Assembly: GCA_004525825.1 (NCBI GenBank)
Contig: SPBY01000064.1
Span: forward strand, 1 to 10,477
DNA: 10,477 bases
From: Bacteroidia bacterium
GTDB lineage: Bacteria; Bacteroidota; Bacteroidia; Bacteroidales; GCA-2748055
Reading direction: 5' to 3'
Under the pieces are notes generated by a model. That model did not search any database. It was not told the origin of the DNA and worked only from the letters and a program-made list of their open reading frames with translations. Of the stretch, positions 7,890 to 10,477 are shown in pieces (positions within the stretch are counted from its first letter, which is position 1; each line of letters opens with the position of its first letter). A program made the position numbers and the translations under genes.

Positions 7890-8503
7890 CTCGACCTGCG
7901 ATTTATCTCATCCCTGATTTCAGAGGCTTTCTCATAATCTTCGTTGGATACTGCCTCTGCAAGCATCAATCTAAGATCATCCATGCTGGTGTTGGAGAGA
8001 TCGGGACGAGGCCCTTTTTTTATCTTTACCGGAGGATCTTTAGCCTCCGCTTCCGGTGTAATATCCGGATTCTCAAGGTCCGTTCCCTTTTCAAAGTCGA
8101 GAACAATCCCCGCTTTTTCCACAATATCTTCTGTGGTATATATAGGACATTTGAACCTTAGGGCAAGGGCTATGGCATCGGAGGTCCTAGCATCCAGGGT
8201 GGTACGTTTACCACCATTGTCACACAGTATGTTGGCGAAGAAAACACCATCCTCAAGTTTGTGGATGTTGACCTCCATGATGTGAATCCCATAGGAATCG
8301 GCAAAATTCTTAAACAGGTCGTGAGTAAGGGGACGGGGTGGGGCCAGACCCTCAAGTTCAATGGCGATGGCCTGCGCTTCAAATCCTCCTACAATAATGG
8401 GAATTCTCCGGTTTCCTTCCTCCTCTGATAAGACCAGGGCGTATGCTACTGATTGTGTCTGGCTGTAAGAAATGCCAAGGACATTTAGCTTGATTTTCCC
8501 CAT
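7886..8503 (-). CDS. Bifunctional nuclease family (DUF151) protein with C-terminal UVR motif
   Basis: The N-terminal ~140 residues are a DUF151/BFN domain: MGKIKLNVLGISYSQTQS (1-18), a central RIPIIVGGFEAQAIAIELEG (33-52), HDL (61-63) and LDARTSDAIALALR (103-116). Plant and mycobacterial relatives are reported to have nuclease activity; that function is inferred here. An acidic/Pro/Lys-rich linker (about 140-172) leads to a UVR-type helical hairpin (about 174-204, LAEAVSNEDYEKASEIRDEI), the motif by which UvrB and UvrC interact and which also occurs in Clp adaptors. I chose ATG 8503 (205 residues). A GTG at 8527 would extend it by eight residues, but a consensus -7 promoter box at 8529-8536 puts transcription start near 8522, downstream of that GTG, and the family normally begins at this Met. 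The stop overlaps the nucleoside transporter ATG (ATGA), so this is the first gene of the minus-strand operon. Confidence 0.9.
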   Translation of the reverse strand: MGKIKLNVLGISYSQTQSVAYALVLSEEEGNRRIPIIVGGFEAQAIAIELEGLAPPRPLTHDLFKNFADSYGIHIMEVNIHKLEDGVFFANILCDNGGKRTTLDARTSDAIALALRFKCPIYTTEDIVEKAGIVLDFEKGTDLENPDITPEAEAKDPPVKIKKGPRPDLSNTSMDDLRLMLAEAVSNEDYEKASEIRDEINRRSR

Positions 8504-8528
8504 ACCTCTGTAACGGACTCTTTCCACA

Positions 8529-8536
8529 CAAATATA
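8529..8536 (-). promoter_or_regulatory. -7 promoter box of the DUF151-nupC-receiver-glycosyltransferase operon
   Basis: On the minus strand this reads TATATTTG, an exact match to the Bacteroidota -7 consensus TAnnTTTG. No TTTG is found at the right distance upstream, so only half the promoter is supported. Transcription would start near 8522, leaving a leader of about 20 bases before ATG 8503. It would serve all four minus-strand genes, since the gaps between them are too small for other obvious promoters. Confidence 0.48.
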
Positions 8537-8582
8537 GAAATAACTGTGAACTATTTATCCTTAAAATAATTCCTTTAAAACC

Positions 8583-8613
8583 TTTGTCTATCACACAATC
8601 TTTCATATCTTTG
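8583..8613 (+). promoter_or_regulatory. rplU-rpmA promoter (Bacteroidota -33/-7)
   Basis: TTTG (8583-8586) and TATCTTTG (8606-8613) are separated by 19 bases. Both boxes match the Bacteroidota housekeeping promoter consensus TTTG / TAnnTTTG exactly. Transcription should start near 8620, giving a leader of about 32 bases before rplU that is A-rich close to the start codon, with no strong Shine-Dalgarno. The leader is too short for the structured autoregulatory leaders known upstream of L21 in Firmicutes. Confidence 0.75.
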
Positions 8614-8651
8614 CAAGCCGAAATTCAGACATAAAAGTAAAAGATTGTAGG

Positions 8652-9230
8652 ATGTACGCAATTGTTGATATAGCAGGACAGCAGTTTAAGGTTGAAAAAG
8701 ACCAGAAGCTGTTTGTGCACAGGCTCGAAGGAGATGAAGGTAAAAAAATCTCTTTCGACAGGGTATTGTTGATCGATACCGGCAGCAAAATTGAGGTGGG
8801 AAACCCAGTGGTAAAGGGTGCTTCAGTAGAGGCCAAAATTGTCGAACACATGAAGGCCGACAAAGTCCTTGTTTTTAAGAAAAAAAGAAGGAAAGGGTAT
8901 CAAAAACTGAATGGCCACCGCCAGTACATGACCCAGATCCTCATTGAGGGCATCAGCGAGAAAACTGCAACCAAGCCTAGCGCAGCTGCTGAAAAACCTG
9001 CAAGCTCAGCCGCCGCAGAAAAGAAGCCCGCCGCAGCTACAAAATCAGCAGCCAAAACCACTGCAGCCAAAACCACTGCAGCCAAAACCAAAGCAGCCAA
9101 AACCACTGCAGCCAAAACCACAGCAAGTAAACCAAGCGCTGCCAAGAGTACAGCAGCCAAGAAGCCCGCTGCTAAAAAACCTGTAGCCAAAGCCGCTCCC
9201 AAGAAAGAATCAGGAAAGGACAAGAAATAG
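8652..9230 (+). CDS. rplU: 50S ribosomal protein L21 with histone H1-like C-terminal tail
   Basis: Residues 1-104 are a complete L21, a 23S rRNA-binding large-subunit protein: MYAIVDIAGQQFKVE (1-15), then a basic loop FKKKRRKGYQKLNGHRQ (75-91), then the terminal strand TQILIEGI (94-101). L21 is usually about 103 residues; here 88 more follow. The tail (105-192) is roughly one third Ala and one quarter Lys, the rest mainly Thr, Ser and Pro. It has pentad AAKTT/AAKTK repeats at 133-157 and KKPAAKKPVAKAAPKK near the end, like the C-terminal domain of histone H1 or bacterial histone-like proteins. It is presumably disordered and strongly positive, so it could bind rRNA or nucleic acid; that is inference. 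The reading frame is open throughout and the A/T-poor wobble pattern continues into the tail, so it looks translated rather than a frameshift. ATG 8652 follows a consensus promoter; rpmA starts 29 bases after the stop. Confidence 0.95.
   Translation: MYAIVDIAGQQFKVEKDQKLFVHRLEGDEGKKISFDRVLLIDTGSKIEVGNPVVKGASVEAKIVEHMKADKVLVFKKKRRKGYQKLNGHRQYMTQILIEGISEKTATKPSAAAEKPASSAAAEKKPAAATKSAAKTTAAKTTAAKTKAAKTTAAKTTASKPSAAKSTAAKKPAAKKPVAKAAPKKESGKDKK
9048..9122 (+). repeat. 15-bp tandem repeat, five units, inside rplU tail
   Basis: Five head-to-tail copies of GCAGCCAAAACCACT. Units 1, 2 and 4 are identical; unit 3 ends AAA and unit 5 ends ACA. The repeat is in frame with rplU and each unit encodes AAKTT (AAKTK in unit 3). 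Near-identity at the DNA level, including third positions, points to recent duplication by slippage. Gain or loss of units would change the tail by five residues without breaking the frame. Confidence 0.95.
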
Positions 9231-9259
9231 TCGAACGTCAATAGTTAAAGTCAAAAGAT

Positions 9260-9523
9260 ATGGCACACAAGAAAGGAGCCGGTAGTTCAAGAAACGGTCG
9301 CGAATCAGAAAGCAAAAGACTGGGTGTGAAACTCTACGGAGGTCAGGTTGTACGAGCCGGAAATATCCTCGTTAGACAAAGGGGTACAGTTCATCACCCT
9401 GGAAGCCAAGTAGGAATGGGCAAGGACCACACACTGTTTGCATTGATCGATGGTACAGTAAAATTCTTCAAGAAAAGAGACAACAAATCTTACGTCTCGA
9501 TTGAGCCGGTAGAAAACCAGTAG
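9260..9523 (+). CDS. rpmA: 50S ribosomal protein L27
   Basis: L27 is a large-subunit protein whose flexible N-terminus reaches the peptidyl-transferase centre and helps position tRNA. The 87 residues match the family in length and content: MAHKKGAGSSRNGRES (1-16), KRLGVKLYGGQVV (19-31), then GNILVRQRGTVHHPG (34-48) and VGMGKDHTLFALIDG (51-65). The N-terminus starts directly with the mature AHKKG form, so there is no cleavable leader such as the one in Staphylococcus. The gene lies 29 bases downstream of rplU in the usual rplU-rpmA order and is presumably translated from the same mRNA. The gap has no evident Shine-Dalgarno, only an A-rich stretch before ATG 9260. A strong terminator follows 26 bases after the stop. 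Confidence 0.98.
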   Translation: MAHKKGAGSSRNGRESESKRLGVKLYGGQVVRAGNILVRQRGTVHHPGSQVGMGKDHTLFALIDGTVKFFKKRDNKSYVSIEPVENQ

Positions 9524-9549
9524 AATTATATTCAAACTATATATCATTC

Positions 9550-9591
9550 ACCTGTAATGCACTACCTTTAAGGTGTATTACAGGTTTTTTT
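9550..9591 (+). terminator. Intrinsic terminator between rpmA and serS
   Basis: The 5' arm ACCTGTAATGCAC (9550-9562) pairs with GTGTATTACAGGT (9573-9585): 13 base pairs with one G-U wobble around a 10-base loop, followed by a run of seven T (9585-9591). It should end rplU-rpmA transcripts. No U-run lies on the other side, so it works in the plus direction only. The serS start codon is just 11 bases beyond the T-run, so any serS mRNA that begins upstream carries this hairpin in its leader. Confidence 0.85.
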
Positions 9592-9602
9592 ATGCTTCCA
9601 AT

Positions 9603-10477
9603 ATGCTTACCATCCCCTTTATCAGAGATAACCGAGACACAGTTCTTGATGGGCTAAAGATCAAGAATTTTAAAAATCCTGAACTGATCGACCAGATCAT
9701 CCAACTGGACAACGCTCGTCGGGCATTGCAGGTAAAGACCAATGAGTTGCAGGCACAAATGAATACGCTCAGCAAAGAGATAGGTCAGCTATTCAAATCG
9801 GGCGATAAGGAGAAAGCAAACCAGGTAAAAGAGCAAACCACCGGAATCAAGCAAGAGCTGGAAACCCTTGAGCAGGATCTGCAGGGGGCCAATGAGCAGA
9901 TGAATGAACTCCTGGTACTGGTACCCAACGTACCTCACCCATCCGTGCCCGGGGGTAATAGCGAAACAGATAATAAAGTGATCCGCAGCGGTGGAACCCT
10001 GCCTTCGCTGCATGAAGGAGCACAGCCCCACTGGGAACTGGGGAAGAAATACAAGCTGATCGATTTTGACCTGGGGGTGAAAATTACAGGGGGTGGATTT
10101 CCAGTTTATCGGGGTCTGGGAGCAAGATTGCAAAGGGCACTGATTGCCTATTTCCTGGATCAGAATACGAGCGCAGGATATGAGGAAATTCTGCCTCCCC
10201 TGTTGGTAAATGAAGCATCGGGCTTCGGCACCGGACAGCTTCCCGATAAAGAGGGACAAATGTACCATGTGACAGGCGATAACCTCTATCTGATTCCCAC
10301 AGCGGAATTGCCGGTTACTAATATTTACAGGGATGTGATCCTCGATTCAGGCGAGCTGCCCATTAAAAATACTGCTTATACCCCCTGTTTCAGAAGAGAG
10401 GCGGGTTCCTATGGAAAAGATGTAAGGGGACTGAACCGTGTGCACCAGTTTGACAAGGTAGAGATTGTACAGATACA
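9603..10477 (+). CDS. serS: Serine--tRNA ligase (3' end outside window)
   Basis: Cytoplasmic class II aminoacyl-tRNA synthetase that charges tRNA-Ser (and tRNA-Sec where present) with serine. The first 291 of an expected ~425 residues are visible. The N-terminal domain begins MLTIPFIRDNRDTV. The two-helix coiled-coil arm that grips the long variable arm of tRNA-Ser spans about 28-105, rich in Gln/Glu/Lys/Leu. Motif 1 is around 172-201 (GARLQRAL to EEILPPLLV). The serine-binding TAELPVTN is at 233-240, and motif 2 (CFRREAGSYGKDVRGLNRVHQF) runs over about 262-283. Motif 3 lies beyond the window. The start is ATG 9603; another ATG at 9592 is out of frame. No Shine-Dalgarno is visible and the T-rich end of the terminator occupies that place. 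The rplU-rpmA-serS order suggests partial co-transcription through the hairpin. Confidence 0.97.
   Translation, partial: MLTIPFIRDNRDTVLDGLKIKNFKNPELIDQIIQLDNARRALQVKTNELQAQMNTLSKEIGQLFKSGDKEKANQVKEQTTGIKQELETLEQDLQGANEQMNELLVLVPNVPHPSVPGGNSETDNKVIRSGGTLPSLHEGAQPHWELGKKYKLIDFDLGVKITGGGFPVYRGLGARLQRALIAYFLDQNTSAGYEEILPPLLVNEASGFGTGQLPDKEGQMYHVTGDNLYLIPTAELPVTNIYRDVILDSGELPIKNTAYTPCFRREAGSYGKDVRGLNRVHQFDKVEIVQI

Noticed and set aside
8504..8527. GTG start extending the DUF151 protein by eight residues
   Set aside because: It lies upstream of the transcription start predicted from the -7 box at 8529-8536, and family members begin at the later Met.
9048..9122. Possible CRISPR or intergenic repeat array
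   Set aside because: The units are contiguous without spacers, 15 bp long, and in frame within rplU.
8944..9186. Plus-strand frame with QPKPLQPKP repeats over the rplU tail
   Set aside because: It is the second frame of the same tandem repeat. The L21 frame is continuous with the ribosomal core, so there is no need for a second protein or a frameshift.
8900..9241. Minus-strand open frame with repeated LAAVVLAA hydrophobic repeats, looking like a membrane protein
   Set aside because: It is the antisense of the Ala/Lys-rich L21 tail; the repeats follow from the 15-bp tandem repeat on the coding strand, and no promoter or homology supports it.
9524..9602. T-box or other riboswitch controlling serS
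   Set aside because: The 79-base gap holds only a simple terminator hairpin, with no room for a specifier stem or T-box consensus.
9592..9602. Upstream ATG at 9592 as the serS start
   Set aside because: It is 11 bases upstream, so out of frame with the seryl-tRNA synthetase sequence that begins at 9603.

Overview
The window looks like a stretch of chromosome from a member of the Bacteroidota, most likely the order Bacteroidales or a relative. Four things suggest this. A textbook Bacteroidota promoter (TTTG, 19 bases, TATCTTTG) lies before rplU. Several genes lack convincing Shine-Dalgarno sequences. RecQ and SerRS have the long form usual in that phylum. The rplU-rpmA-serS gene order is one I associate with it. 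Placement below phylum is inference. Base composition and codon use look even throughout. I see no insertion sequence, prophage, CRISPR array, tRNA or rRNA.

Layout from left to right: (1) tatC on the minus strand, running off the left edge. (2) A 105-base divergent spacer with weak promoter candidates facing both ways. (3) A tight plus-strand group: recQ, an ABC ATPase 1 base later, then an ABC-2 permease directly abutting it. (4) A four-gene minus-strand operon meeting the permease tail-to-tail with a 3-base shared end. In transcription order it encodes a DUF151/UVR bifunctional-nuclease-family protein, a CNT (NupC-type) nucleoside transporter (ATGA overlap), a stand-alone response-regulator receiver domain (2-base gap) and a membrane family-2 glycosyltransferase (7-base gap). 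(5) A divergent promoter region of about 150 bases. (6) rplU, rpmA, an intrinsic terminator hairpin, and serS, which starts 11 bases after the hairpin's U-run and is cut by the right edge.

Most of this is core housekeeping: folded-protein export, DNA repair, nucleoside uptake, ribosome assembly and tRNA charging. Points that stand out are the 88-residue Ala/Lys/Thr-rich, histone H1-like tail on ribosomal protein L21, encoded partly by a 15-bp tandem repeat; the terminator wedged directly before serS; an ABC transporter with the E-loop variant seen in lantibiotic self-immunity pumps, packed behind recQ; and a lone receiver domain sandwiched between a nucleoside transporter and a glycosyltransferase. 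I do not see a clear, wholly new multi-gene system.
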